From the NCBI GenBank assembly GCA_031554215.1, contig JAVBKF010000213.1, forward strand, positions 1 through 30,503: a stretch of DNA of 30,503 nucleotides, written 5' to 3'. This DNA is from JAVBKE01 sp031554215 (GTDB lineage: Bacteria; Bacillota; Bacilli; JARBTR01). Shown here piece by piece: positions 23,292 to 30,503 of the stretch. A program made the position numbers and the translations under genes. How positions within the stretch are numbered: the first letter of the stretch is position 1; each line of letters starts with the position of its first letter. The notes under the pieces were generated by a model. That model had not been told where the DNA came from. It was given only the letters and a program-made list of their open reading frames with translations, and searched no databases.

Positions 23292-24875
23292 ATGAATAAA
23301 GTTAAATTATTTACTTCTTTAATATTTGGATTATTGCTAGTTGTAGTTGTTAGTAGTTCAGCTTTAGCTGTGGCGCCGGCTCAAAAGGAGTCAAATGCTA
23401 ACCACACTGGAGAAGGCGATTTAAACAAAGCGCGTGATGGACAGAGTGTCCATGGGGAGTACCAGAACAATACGAACTCATGTGCAAGTTGTCATAAAAC
23501 ACATACAGCGCAAGATTCTACTAATATGTTATTGTTCACAGATACAGCTACGGCAACTTGTGAGGCCTGTCATGATGGTACAGTTGCGCCTGCGCTTGAG
23601 CATGGAACAAATGCAGGTGTATTTACAGGACAAGATAACAAGGAAACTGGTGCATCAGAACATAACGTTAAGTCTGGAGTGAAAATTGGTACTGCTCCTG
23701 GTGGTAACAATGCAGCTAATGCTAGTGGCGATTGGTCTTCTACACTATCATGTAGTAGTTGCCATAATGTCCATGGTTCAGATAGTGTTGCATTATTAAA
23801 CACGAGTATTGGTGACACTGTAAATGCGACAATCACAGCTCCGATTGCAAGTTCAACAGCATTACCTGCATATGCTCCTGGTCAGGATTATATTCTTGCC
23901 TGGACGCCGGTATCTACAAGTGCATTACCATGGACTACGGGCTATTATAAAGATCTTGTAAACACAGGGTATACAGATCCTTCTGGGTATGTTGTGCCAA
24001 ACAGTAAAGTAGGGAGTAAAGTTCTGATGACTTACTGGTGGGATGCAAAATCTGGAAAGTATGTACCGGATTATCCGCTTTGGGATTTAGGTGATACAGC
24101 CGTGACAACAACAGCGGAGTTCAAAAAGCCAAACGCTTCTAACCATATCGTTGATTACAAGCACGGTTTAGCTTATGGATCTGATATTGAGGCAGCATTG
24201 CCAGTAGGAACATCGGTTACGCTGAATGTTGGTATCTCAGTACAGCCATATCGTGCAGTTCCGGCCGGTGGAACACAAGAAGTTACCTATAACAGATCAT
24301 ATTTTGATTCAAGCTATGCTGAATACAATTCAGGGTCTGGACGTCAACTATCTTTGTTCTGTAGTCAGTGTCATACGGACTATATGTCATACACGCGTAC
24401 ACCACAGACAACTGCTGGGGCAGACGGTATAGTAGGCACAGCTGATGATGCATCTAAACCAGGTACAACTGATACTGCAGCTGGTAGTGGTAAGTATGAT
24501 AAGGCTCACCGTCATCGTACGTACACAGATGGATATTCTTGTACGCGTTGTCACTTTGCGCATGGTACAGATAACACTGTAATGCGTGATGCAGCAGGAT
24601 ATAAAGCTTATGCAACTGAGGGAACTCAGACGGATGATCTTGTACTCACAGCATCAACCAACCCGGCAACCGGGGCGAATTATACGCAAGCGGAAGCGCT
24701 TACGTATATGACAGATCCTAATGATTCATCTGCGACTAAGCGTTATACAGGAATGTCTGTATGTTTAGGTTGTCATGCAAAGGATGTTTCACATGACCAA
24801 GAGTCTTTACAAAATAAGCCAGCACAAGATAAATTTAAAGCTGGTGCTGGTTTACCAGCCGATGTTCCTTATTAA
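23292..24875 (+). CDS. Secreted hexahaem c-type cytochrome (paired CxxCH type)
   Basis: A 527-residue secreted protein with a signal peptide (cleavage probably after about residue 26) and no membrane anchor. Six CxxCH sites lie at Cys 64, 90, 154, 357, 417 and 491. Several are of the CxxCHxxH form (CASCHKTH, CSSCHNVHG, CTRCHFAHGT), and CEACHDGT is typical of the paired-CxxCH family. Between sites three and four a 200-residue Thr/Ser/Ala-rich, haem-free region (about 165-350) looks like a beta-rich surface domain. Six haems in an exported protein recall the subunits of cytochrome filaments such as OmcS, but no sequence homology is claimed. AAAGGGGG precedes the ATG and a terminator follows the gene. 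Confidence 0.9.
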   Translation: MNKVKLFTSLIFGLLLVVVVSSSALAVAPAQKESNANHTGEGDLNKARDGQSVHGEYQNNTNSCASCHKTHTAQDSTNMLLFTDTATATCEACHDGTVAPALEHGTNAGVFTGQDNKETGASEHNVKSGVKIGTAPGGNNAANASGDWSSTLSCSSCHNVHGSDSVALLNTSIGDTVNATITAPIASSTALPAYAPGQDYILAWTPVSTSALPWTTGYYKDLVNTGYTDPSGYVVPNSKVGSKVLMTYWWDAKSGKYVPDYPLWDLGDTAVTTTAEFKKPNASNHIVDYKHGLAYGSDIEAALPVGTSVTLNVGISVQPYRAVPAGGTQEVTYNRSYFDSSYAEYNSGSGRQLSLFCSQCHTDYMSYTRTPQTTAGADGIVGTADDASKPGTTDTAAGSGKYDKAHRHRTYTDGYSCTRCHFAHGTDNTVMRDAAGYKAYATEGTQTDDLVLTASTNPATGANYTQAEALTYMTDPNDSSATKRYTGMSVCLGCHAKDVSHDQESLQNKPAQDKFKAGAGLPADVPY

Positions 24876-24898
24876 GAATTAAGGCTCTGAAATGGATA

Positions 24899-24931
24899 GG
24901 GAGGGGTGACATTCACCCGTCCCTGTCTTTC
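24899..24931 (+). terminator. Terminator of the hexahaem gene
   Basis: GGGAGGGGTGA pairs with TCACCCGTCCC (one mismatch) around a 3-base loop, followed by TGTCTTTCT. It lies 24 bases after the stop. Confidence 0.7.
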
Positions 24932-25048
24932 TAGCTATGCCGAAACAAATGACTTAAGTGTGTCTTAAAGTATTCACGAAACGATTGAATAATAGTGTGG
25001 TTTAGCATAATTGTTATACAAAGATGCCTTTAGATGGTGCTTTAACTA

Positions 25049-25060
25049 GCTGCTAGCAGC
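25049..25060. repeat. Perfect 12-base palindrome
   Basis: GCTGCTAGCAGC, 67 bases upstream of the surface protein ATG. It could be an operator; may be chance. Confidence 0.3.
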
Positions 25061-25126
25061 CCCCAGTGATTTCTTGGTTTCAGTGTTTCAAGGGACTAGT
25101 ATTAAAAAGGGGAGGGGGACATTAAA

Positions 25127-25870
25127 ATGAAGAAAATCATCTTTTTAGCAATCGCACTGCTTTGCGGGGTGAATGATTTATCAGTACAACAGGTATTTGC
25201 CGCAAATACATCAGGCGTAAAGGGTAGCCTCTGGGTTGACAATAATAAAAATGGTGTGCAAGAACCCGATGAGCCTGCCCTCCCGAATGTAACGATTAGC
25301 CTGTTTACAAGTGGAACTAGTTTTAGTAACCCAGTTGCTACAACAACGACTGATGTAAATGGGAATTTCTTTTTATATGGCTTTGCAGCAGGGGATTACG
25401 TTCTTATGATGGATAATGGCTCGTTTGATGAAAGTGCTTATTTAGCACCAAACAATGGGACGAGTAATGAAAATTATGATAATGATTTCATGAATACATC
25501 AGGTGATTGGGTTACAAACCCATTTACATTGACAGAAGGCCAGTACCTGAATGGTGTTTCTGGTGGCGTGATTATCCCAGTGCTGATTCCAGTTGAACCA
25601 GAGCCGGAACCAGAGCCGGAACCGGAACCAGATCCGGACCCAATACCGATTCCGGAACCAGTACCGACTCCGGACCCAACACCGGTACAAGTGCCAGAGC
25701 CAGTTGTTAGTACAGCACTAGTAACGAGTGATCCAGTAGTGATCAGTGAGGCTCTGTTGAATCCAGAAACAGCTGATTATACGATTTCTGGAGAAGTCAC
25801 AATGCTAATGAGTTCAGCGCTCATGGCAGTAGTCGTATTCATAAGAAGAATCTCTACTAAGAGATTTTAA
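25127..25870 (+). CDS. SdrD B-like surface protein with Pro-rich stalk and LPxTG-like tail
   Basis: A 247-residue exported protein in four parts. A signal peptide ends near residue 26. One SdrD B-type domain (30-150) starts VKGSLWVDNNKNGVQEPDEP, whose Asp-rich loop resembles a calcium-binding site. A Pro/Glu/Asp stalk (151-193) follows, then a C-terminal tail with NPETAD (212-217), a membrane helix (222-239) and the basic end RRISTKRF. This order matches sortase substrates, with NPETA standing where LPxTG usually lies. No sortase is in the window. A simple membrane anchor is the alternative. Its strong GGGGAGGGGG ribosome site and position after the cytochromes suggest it holds or displays cytochromes at the wall. 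Confidence 0.82.
   Translation: MKKIIFLAIALLCGVNDLSVQQVFAANTSGVKGSLWVDNNKNGVQEPDEPALPNVTISLFTSGTSFSNPVATTTTDVNGNFFLYGFAAGDYVLMMDNGSFDESAYLAPNNGTSNENYDNDFMNTSGDWVTNPFTLTEGQYLNGVSGGVIIPVLIPVEPEPEPEPEPEPDPDPIPIPEPVPTPDPTPVQVPEPVVSTALVTSDPVVISEALLNPETADYTISGEVTMLMSSALMAVVVFIRRISTKRF
25594..25704 (+). repeat. Imperfect codon repeat encoding the Pro-rich stalk
   Basis: Tandem six-base units of the GAGCCG/GAACCA/CCGGAC kind encode alternating Pro with Glu, Asp, Val, Ile or Thr. Such repeats expand and contract easily, so stalk length may vary among strains. Confidence 0.75.
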
Positions 25871-25881
25871 TCGTGATTGAT

Positions 25882-26061
25882 GTAGCACTTTCGCTACTGT
25901 TGGAGAGTGATTAATATTTGTTTTTAGTCTGTTCATGTGGTGGAATATGCATGAGTGGGCTTTTTTTGCTGTATTTTTTGAGTGGAGTAAAGCGGAAAAC
26001 AGACCGACGAACTGTAATTTTTTGGTTTGGAGGCAGTGAGCTAACTGCTTCCAAACCAAAA
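25882..26061 (+). other. Structured region upstream of mntP (candidate leader RNA)
   Basis: Three helices occur in order: GTAGC/GCTAC (25882-25897), GTCTGTT/AACAGAC (25927-26004) and a long hairpin 26020-26061 with an 18-bp stem (12 pairs TTTTGGTTTGGA/TCCAAACCAAAA, one G-T, five more pairs) and loop GAGCTA. No T run follows the last hairpin. It does not show the conserved yybP-ykoY manganese riboswitch sequence that precedes mntP in some bacteria. Confidence 0.5.
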
Positions 26062-26123
26062 TGCTTGTCTCGCCATACATATTTAACTTGGACAGCCCAT
26101 AAATTGATAAAGAGGTGTTCAAA

Positions 26124-26681
26124 TTGGATCGATATCTGTCAGAGTTGTTTACGATCTCCATTATGGCATTCGCTCTTGGGATGGATGCATTTTCTGTCGG
26201 TCTTGGGCTTGGTATGTTCAAAATCAGCCTACGACAAGTCCTCAAGATTGGACTTGTTGTTGGTGCATTTCACGTGCTGATGCCGGCGGTAGGGATCGTG
26301 CTGGGTGAGATATTCACGATCAAGTTTGGACGAATTGCTACGATGGTTAGTGGTGTATTATTAATTGGCTTAGGTTTACAAATGGTCGCAAGTAACCTTG
26401 TTTCTAAGCGAGCAAGTAATCGGATTCCATCTGGCATTGGGTTAATCCTATTTGCGTTAGGTGTCAGCATTGACAGTTTTTCGGTGGGGCTTAGTTTTGG
26501 GATGATTGGAATGAAAATTGCACCGATTCTGATTCTATTTGGTATCGTTGCGATGTTACTAACATGGGTTGGTCTATTATTAGGACGTGGAATTCATAAG
26601 GCGCTGGGTATTTATAGCAAAATCCTTGGTGGTTTTATATTAACTACAATTGGTATTAAGATCATCTTACTCATTCATTAG
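26124..26681 (+). CDS. mntP: Manganese efflux pump MntP (YwlD family)
   Basis: Exports excess Mn(II) across the cell membrane. The 185-residue product has six membrane helices arranged as an internal repeat. Each half carries the conserved acidic motif: MAFALGMDAFSVGLGLGM near the start and FALGVSIDSFSVGLSFGM in the middle. The frame opens at a GTG (26115) that overlaps the ribosome site AGAGGTG. I choose the TTG at 26124, giving MDRYLSELFTISIMAF, seven bases after that site. In B. subtilis the gene lies next to ywlC; here the cytochrome cluster is between them. An upstream structured region may regulate it. Confidence 0.92.
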   Translation: MDRYLSELFTISIMAFALGMDAFSVGLGLGMFKISLRQVLKIGLVVGAFHVLMPAVGIVLGEIFTIKFGRIATMVSGVLLIGLGLQMVASNLVSKRASNRIPSGIGLILFALGVSIDSFSVGLSFGMIGMKIAPILILFGIVAMLLTWVGLLLGRGIHKALGIYSKILGGFILTTIGIKIILLIH

Positions 26682-26712
26682 TGACTCATGCAGATAGTTC
26701 GTCTGTTAATTT

Positions 26713-26767
26713 TAAAAAAGAACACCTACCAAGTAGGCCTGTTTCATAAGCCAGTGAGAGGTGTTCT
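26713..26767 (-). terminator. Terminator of the flavoprotein gene
   Basis: On the minus strand AGAACACCT (from 26767) pairs perfectly with AGGTGTTCT (to 26719) over a 31-base loop, then TTTTTT follows. It begins 19 bases after the stop codon. Confidence 0.75.
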
Positions 26768-26785
26768 AATTCGTGCTATTTGAAA

Positions 26786-27337
26786 TTATTGTCTTAAAGT
26801 TTTCAAAGCGCCGCCCCAGGCAACGACTTGATCAAGCATCGCATTTACATTACTTTGATGCATTTCAGCAGGTTTAAATGTTGAATAATTTTCAAAGTCA
26901 GTAAACAATGACAGTGTTGGGTGCGTGCGAACATCGGCAATCAATAGTTCGCCGAGTATCCCGCGTAAATGCTCCGCAGCACGCGCGCCACCAGTTGAGC
27001 CATAACTAACAATTCCAGCTGACTTGTTGTTCCATGCATCGCGAGTCATATCCAGTGCGTTCTTTAATGCGCCAGAAATACTATGGTTGTACTCTTGGGC
27101 GATGAACACGAATCCATCCAAACTAGCAATTTTTTCATTCCACGCTGCAATACCTGGCTCTGTTCCATCAGTCGTGCCCATGAATGGCAAATTAAATTCC
27201 GCAATATCGACAATCTCATAGTCAGCATCATTCCGTGTCGCTGCAATCTCCTGAACCCAAGAACCTACCTGCGGACTAACGCGCCCTTCTCTTGTACTAC
27301 CTAAAATAATGCCAACTTTCAACTTTCCTGCTACCAT
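26786..27337 (-). CDS. NAD(P)H-dependent FMN reductase-family flavoprotein
   Basis: A 183-residue flavodoxin-fold oxidoreductase of the NADPH-dependent FMN/azoreductase (YhdA/ChrR-like) family. The FMN phosphate loop is LGSTREGRVSP near residue 13. The flavin-contacting EYNHSISGALKNALD lies near residue 82, and SYGSTGGARAAEHLR near 111. Members reduce quinones, azo dyes or chromate with two electrons and can protect against redox stress; the substrate here is not known. The ATG has GGAGG eight bases upstream. Its own promoter lies about 190 bases before the start, leaving a long leader. It sits downstream of rho but separated by a terminator. Confidence 0.88.
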   Translation of the reverse strand: MVAGKLKVGIILGSTREGRVSPQVGSWVQEIAATRNDADYEIVDIAEFNLPFMGTTDGTEPGIAAWNEKIASLDGFVFIAQEYNHSISGALKNALDMTRDAWNNKSAGIVSYGSTGGARAAEHLRGILGELLIADVRTHPTLSLFTDFENYSTFKPAEMHQSNVNAMLDQVVAWGGALKTLRQ

Positions 27338-27522
27338 ATTAATTCCTCCAATTTTTAAGACATTTTTTATAAAAAAACAATAAAGCGTTGGTTGCTAGGA
27401 GCTAAGGACTTGTAAAATGATACCCCAAACTTTATAGCTCTCTCCGTGAGGTGCCCCTGATGAAATAAGGTTCAAACTACCATTATTAGTCGTCCGATTA
27501 GCAATAACCGATTGTCGATTCA

Positions 27523-27552
27523 ATTATAGCCCCCGCCTTTCGTGCTTGTCCA
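27523..27552 (-). promoter_or_regulatory. Sigma-A promoter with long leader before the flavoprotein gene
   Basis: On the minus strand TGGACA and a perfect TATAAT are 18 bases apart. Transcription would start near 27516, leaving about 180 bases of untranslated leader before the ATG at 27337. I could not match the leader to a known riboswitch. Confidence 0.65.
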
Positions 27553-27582
27553 AAAAAATGACTGAGGCAATCTGTACGAAGG

Positions 27583-27654
27583 AAAAAAAAGCACCGCCCT
27601 CTTGCAAAGAGATAACTAGAATGACCAGCTATCAACTCTATGCTTGGCAGTACT
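27583..27654 (-). terminator. Branched terminator of rho
   Basis: On the minus strand AGTACTGCC pairs with GGCGGTGCT (two G-T pairs) and eight T's follow. Inside the outer stem are two further hairpins: GATAGCT/AGTTATC and CTCTT/AAGAG, giving a three-way junction. It begins 14 bases after the rho stop. Confidence 0.75.
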
Positions 27655-27668
27655 TTTTTATACGATGA

Positions 27669-28955
27669 CTAAATTAAACTTTTAGCACCGTTACTATGCA
27701 AATTCTTCATATCATCATCAACCACTTTGAAAAACTCCGCATTATTTTCACTGTACTTAATCTTACGAATCAAGCGTTCAGCAAAGTCTGGGACATCGCC
27801 CATCGTTTTACGAATCAACCACAGTTTATCGAGCTGATCTTGTGGGATGATTAAATCCTCTTTCCGTGTACCTGAACGACGAATATTAATAGCAGGAAAC
27901 ACGCGCTTCTCAGCAAGTCCACGATCTAAATGTAATTCCAAGTTCCCGGTTCCTTTAAATTCCTCATAGATGATATTATCCATGAGTGAACCAGTATCCA
28001 CTAGCGCAGTTGCCAAAATTGTTAAACTGCCTCCTTCTTCGATGTTCCGTGCGGCACCGAAGAAACGCTTTGGACGGTGAAACGCTGCTGGGTCAATACC
28101 ACCAGATAGCGTTCTGCCGCTTGGTGGTATTACAAGGTTGTAAGCACGCGCTAAACGAGTGATACTATCCATTAAGATAATTACGTCACGCTTATGCTCT
28201 GCAAGGCGTAAAGCACGTTCCAAAACAAGCTCTGATACTTTGACATGGTTCTCAGGTGTTTCATCAAATGTTGAACTCACGACATCTGCTTTAACTGAAC
28301 GCTCGATATCTGTTACTTCCTCAGGACGCTCATCAATTAGCAAAACAATCAGCTCTGCATCTGGATAATTCGTTGTAATGGAGTTGGCAATCTCCTTCAA
28401 CAGCATTGTTTTACCAGCCTTTGGTGGGGCGACAATTAAGCCACGTTGTCCGAATCCAACTGGAGCGACCATGTCCATCAGTCGCGTAGAGGTATGTTGC
28501 TGCGATGTTTCGAGTACAATCTGACGGTTTGGAAAAAGTGCAGTCAGTCCAGGGAAATGGACACGTTCCTTTGCTTGCTCAGGGTTAATGTCATTGACCG
28601 CTTCAACATGTAACAACCCGAAATAGCGCTCATTTTCTTTTGGCGGTCGCACTTTTCCAGAAACCTTATCGCCGTTTCGTAAACTAAAACGTCTAATTTG
28701 TGAGGCTGAAATATAGATATCCTCTTTAGAGGGTGAATAGTTGATTGGTCGTAGGAAGCCGAATCCCTCACTTTGAATGACTTCTAGAATTCCTTCCATG
28801 AAAAGAAACCCGTCTTTTTCAGCCCTTGCGCCTAATATAGCAAATGTTAACTCTTTCTTTGTATGCTTACTATAATTCGTGATACCAAGCTCTTTAGCTA
28901 AGTCGTATAGCTGTTTTAATTTCATTTGGCCCAATTCATTAATTGTAATATCCAT
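27669..28955 (-). CDS. rho: Transcription termination factor Rho
   Basis: A hexameric RNA-dependent ATPase that ends transcription. The 428-residue product has the N-terminal helical region and the RNA-binding cold-shock-like domain (GFGFLRPINYSPSKEDIYIS). The ATPase core has Walker A APPKAGKT, Walker B VIILMDSITRLARAYN and the Q/R-loop stretch PPSGRTLSGGIDPAAF. The frame opens at a GTG (28964) inside the ribosome site GAAAGAGTG; I choose the ATG at 28955 (MDITINELGQMKLK), six bases after it. No insertion disrupts the core. It has its own promoter with a leader of about 100 bases, and Rho autoregulation is known in the family. It follows glpX on the same strand. Confidence 0.97.
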   Translation of the reverse strand: MDITINELGQMKLKQLYDLAKELGITNYSKHTKKELTFAILGARAEKDGFLFMEGILEVIQSEGFGFLRPINYSPSKEDIYISASQIRRFSLRNGDKVSGKVRPPKENERYFGLLHVEAVNDINPEQAKERVHFPGLTALFPNRQIVLETSQQHTSTRLMDMVAPVGFGQRGLIVAPPKAGKTMLLKEIANSITTNYPDAELIVLLIDERPEEVTDIERSVKADVVSSTFDETPENHVKVSELVLERALRLAEHKRDVIILMDSITRLARAYNLVIPPSGRTLSGGIDPAAFHRPKRFFGAARNIEEGGSLTILATALVDTGSLMDNIIYEEFKGTGNLELHLDRGLAEKRVFPAINIRRSGTRKEDLIIPQDQLDKLWLIRKTMGDVPDFAERLIRKIKYSENNAEFFKVVDDDMKNLHSNGAKSLI

Positions 28956-29065
28956 GTATAACACTCTTTCTATTGATAGTATTTTTTCTGTGATTGATAA
29001 ATCAGGAAGGGAAATCTGGGGTAACGCAAGGTGGAAACAGTTAGCTTGCTTTTAGTCGCCAGTTT

Positions 29066-29094
29066 ATTGTACTGAATTTTTGCACAAAATTCAA
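29066..29094 (-). promoter_or_regulatory. Sigma-A promoter of rho
   Basis: On the minus strand TTGAAT and TACAAT are separated by exactly 17 bases. The start would be near 29059, about 100 bases before the ATG. The remainder of 28956-29279 shows only an 11-bp inverted repeat with the glpX 3' end. Confidence 0.7.
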
Positions 29095-29279
29095 TTTTTT
29101 AATTCTTTTATTAGAAACTTTCGTAATATGGAGTTGTTTTTTTGAAATGAATGGGTTTGTGCATGTTTGAAAAGCACTAAAGGTAGACTATTGAAGCTGA
29201 AGCAAGTGAACCACACCAATAGCGTTGAAATAAAGGAGCGAATCAGGTAAGTGTGGACTACTTCACTATGCTAATGCGA

Positions 29280-30272
29280 TCATGCTATTGGTGTAGAGAA
29301 AGCGATCGTGGCTAGGCGTATCATAAAAGGATTATTCACAAGTGAATGCTGTGCTTCAATGAAGCGCACTGTCCCTGTTTTTGCACGCATAACTAATGAA
29401 TTTGTGGTGGTAATCTTTGTTTTAAATTGAACCCCGTCTAGTAACTCGCCATCTGTGACACCAGTTGCTGCAAAAATAGCGTCGTCTCCCTTGACGAGAT
29501 CATCCATCAATAACACTTTGTCTACATCAAGCCCCATCTTTATACACCGCTCTAGTTCTAGTGCGTCTTGCGGGAGCAGTTTACCCTGAATTTCCCCTCC
29601 AAGGCATTTTAGTGCAACGGCAGCAAGTACCCCTTCTGGTGCACCGCCAGACCCGAAAAGAATATCAACGCCTGTAAAATCAAAATTTGTATTAATAGCA
29701 CCAGCAACGTCTCCATCGTTGATGAGTTTAATACGCGCACCAATCTTGCGTATTTCATCAATGATGGCTGCGTGTCTATCACGGTATAAGAGTGTTGCCC
29801 CGACATCGCCAATATCCTTGTTTTTAGCACAGGCAACAGCATATAAGTTATCTGCTACGGGAGCGCTGATATCAATTTTTCCAACACAATCAGGACCGAC
29901 TGCAATCTTTTCCATATACATGTCTGGTGCGTATAAGAGATTCCCTGCATCGGCAATCGCGACGACAGTCAAAGCGTTCCAACCACCTGAGGCAACAATA
30001 TTGGTGCCTTCGAGTGGGTCAACTGCAACATCAACCTGTGGTCCCTGCCCAGTTCCAAGCGTCTCACCAATATAAAGCATGGGTGCCTCGTCCATTTCAC
30101 CCTCACCAATCACGACTGTACCTCTCATTGGGATTGTATCAAAAACTTGTCTCATAGCGGTTGTTGCGGCATCGTCTGCTTCGTTCTTCTTGCCAAGTCC
30201 CATCCAGCGCACTGATTGCAGGGCGGCGGCTTCCGTGACCCGGACAAGCTCCATACTTAAGCTTCTCTCCAT
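29280..30272 (-). CDS. glpX: Class II fructose-1,6-bisphosphatase GlpX
   Basis: Hydrolyses fructose 1,6-bisphosphate to fructose 6-phosphate in gluconeogenesis. The 330-residue product has the class II signature GEGEMDEAPMLYIGE near residue 57, the metal-binding VDPLEGT near 83, and DILFGSGGAPEG near 203. The length is normal for the family. GAGGAGG lies 11 bases before the ATG. In B. subtilis glpX and rho are neighbours in the same orientation, as here. The gene is complete; its upstream promoter was not identified with confidence. Confidence 0.95.
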   Translation of the reverse strand: MERSLSMELVRVTEAAALQSVRWMGLGKKNEADDAATTAMRQVFDTIPMRGTVVIGEGEMDEAPMLYIGETLGTGQGPQVDVAVDPLEGTNIVASGGWNALTVVAIADAGNLLYAPDMYMEKIAVGPDCVGKIDISAPVADNLYAVACAKNKDIGDVGATLLYRDRHAAIIDEIRKIGARIKLINDGDVAGAINTNFDFTGVDILFGSGGAPEGVLAAVALKCLGGEIQGKLLPQDALELERCIKMGLDVDKVLLMDDLVKGDDAIFAATGVTDGELLDGVQFKTKITTTNSLVMRAKTGTVRFIEAQHSLVNNPFMIRLATIAFSTPIA

Positions 30273-30362
30273 TGTTTATAAATCCTCCTCACCTAAAACC
30301 ATGTCATCTCTCGAAAAATAAGCGTTCATCCAGTTTTCGATACTGCGTAGGTATTTGTGCTA

Positions 30363-30378
30363 TTTCAACCGATTGAAA
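30363..30378. repeat. Inverted repeat upstream of glpX
   Basis: TTTCAA-CCGA-TTGAAA, 91 bases upstream of the glpX ATG. It may be an operator. The rest of 30273-30503 shows no gene. Confidence 0.3.
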
Positions 30379-30503
30379 ATCAATAGGGAAAGGCTAAGGT
30401 CTATAAAAGGGTATGTCACAATTAAATAGCGGTACGTGCATCAGGCAGGTGAGTAAAGGGTTATCCAGATGGTCGCGATTTATTACACTAGGAAATAGTA
30501 CAC

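Noticed and set aside
25871..26123. yybP-ykoY manganese riboswitch before mntP
   Set aside because: Helices are present, but the conserved purine-rich loops of that riboswitch are not seen.
27440..27500. Hammerhead ribozyme-like CTGATGA followed by an AATAA/TTATT stem on the plus strand
   Set aside because: The required GAAA after stem II and the other stems are missing.
1..30503. CRISPR arrays, tRNA or rRNA genes, transposases
   Set aside because: No regular spaced repeats, no tRNA- or rRNA-like stretches noticed and no transposase motifs were seen by eye; short tRNAs cannot be fully excluded without a search.

Overview
The window looks like a chromosomal segment of a spore-forming, low-GC Bacillota (Bacilli-like) with an anaerobic respiratory lifestyle. 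Spore genes (spoIIR, cotJABC) and Bacillus-type housekeeping genes (ywlC/sua5, mntP, rho, glpX) sit beside a 2-oxoacid:ferredoxin oxidoreductase, a complete-looking Ccm (System I) cytochrome c maturation operon and a cluster encoding 28 CxxCH haem-binding sites. Few Bacilli use System I or large multihaem cytochromes. A sulfur-, metal- or arsenate-respiring lineage such as Desulfuribacillus would fit, but that assignment is an inference from gene content.

Layout. 1-2800: 3' end of a ferredoxin-type oxidoreductase subunit and a fused alpha-beta subunit, closed by a strong terminator. 3045-4845: a two-domain VOC protein (minus) and spoIIR (plus). 5028-12653: a nine-gene minus-strand operon, read right to left: unknown membrane protein, ccmE, ccmF, second unknown membrane protein, ccmA, ccmB, ccmC, a 44-residue ccmD and a ccmG-like thioredoxin. 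12654-14670: long non-coding DNA around a decayed PLP-enzyme (threonine synthase-like) pseudogene. 14671-15748: cotJABC. 16137-18589: a two-domain lipoprotein (minus) and sua5 (plus). 18797-25870: membrane decahaem and dodecahaem cytochromes with NapC/NrfH-like N-termini, a membrane TPR protein, an NHL-propeller protein, a secreted hexahaem protein and an SdrD-like surface protein. 26124-30272: mntP, an FMN-reductase-family flavoprotein, rho and glpX.

How the parts fit. The Ccm operon supplies the machinery for attaching haem to the cytochromes 6 kb away. The two NapC-type cytochromes could take electrons from menaquinol and pass them through extra haems across the wall. The secreted hexahaem protein and the apparently wall-anchored protein would form the outer part of the path. 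I read this as a candidate Gram-positive extracellular or periplasm-like electron-transfer module placed among conserved Bacillus core genes. The Ccm set is a variant: CcmE carries a CxxxY haem-binding motif in place of the usual histidine motif, no CcmH is visible, and two unknown membrane proteins with SHOCT-like tails are embedded in the operon.
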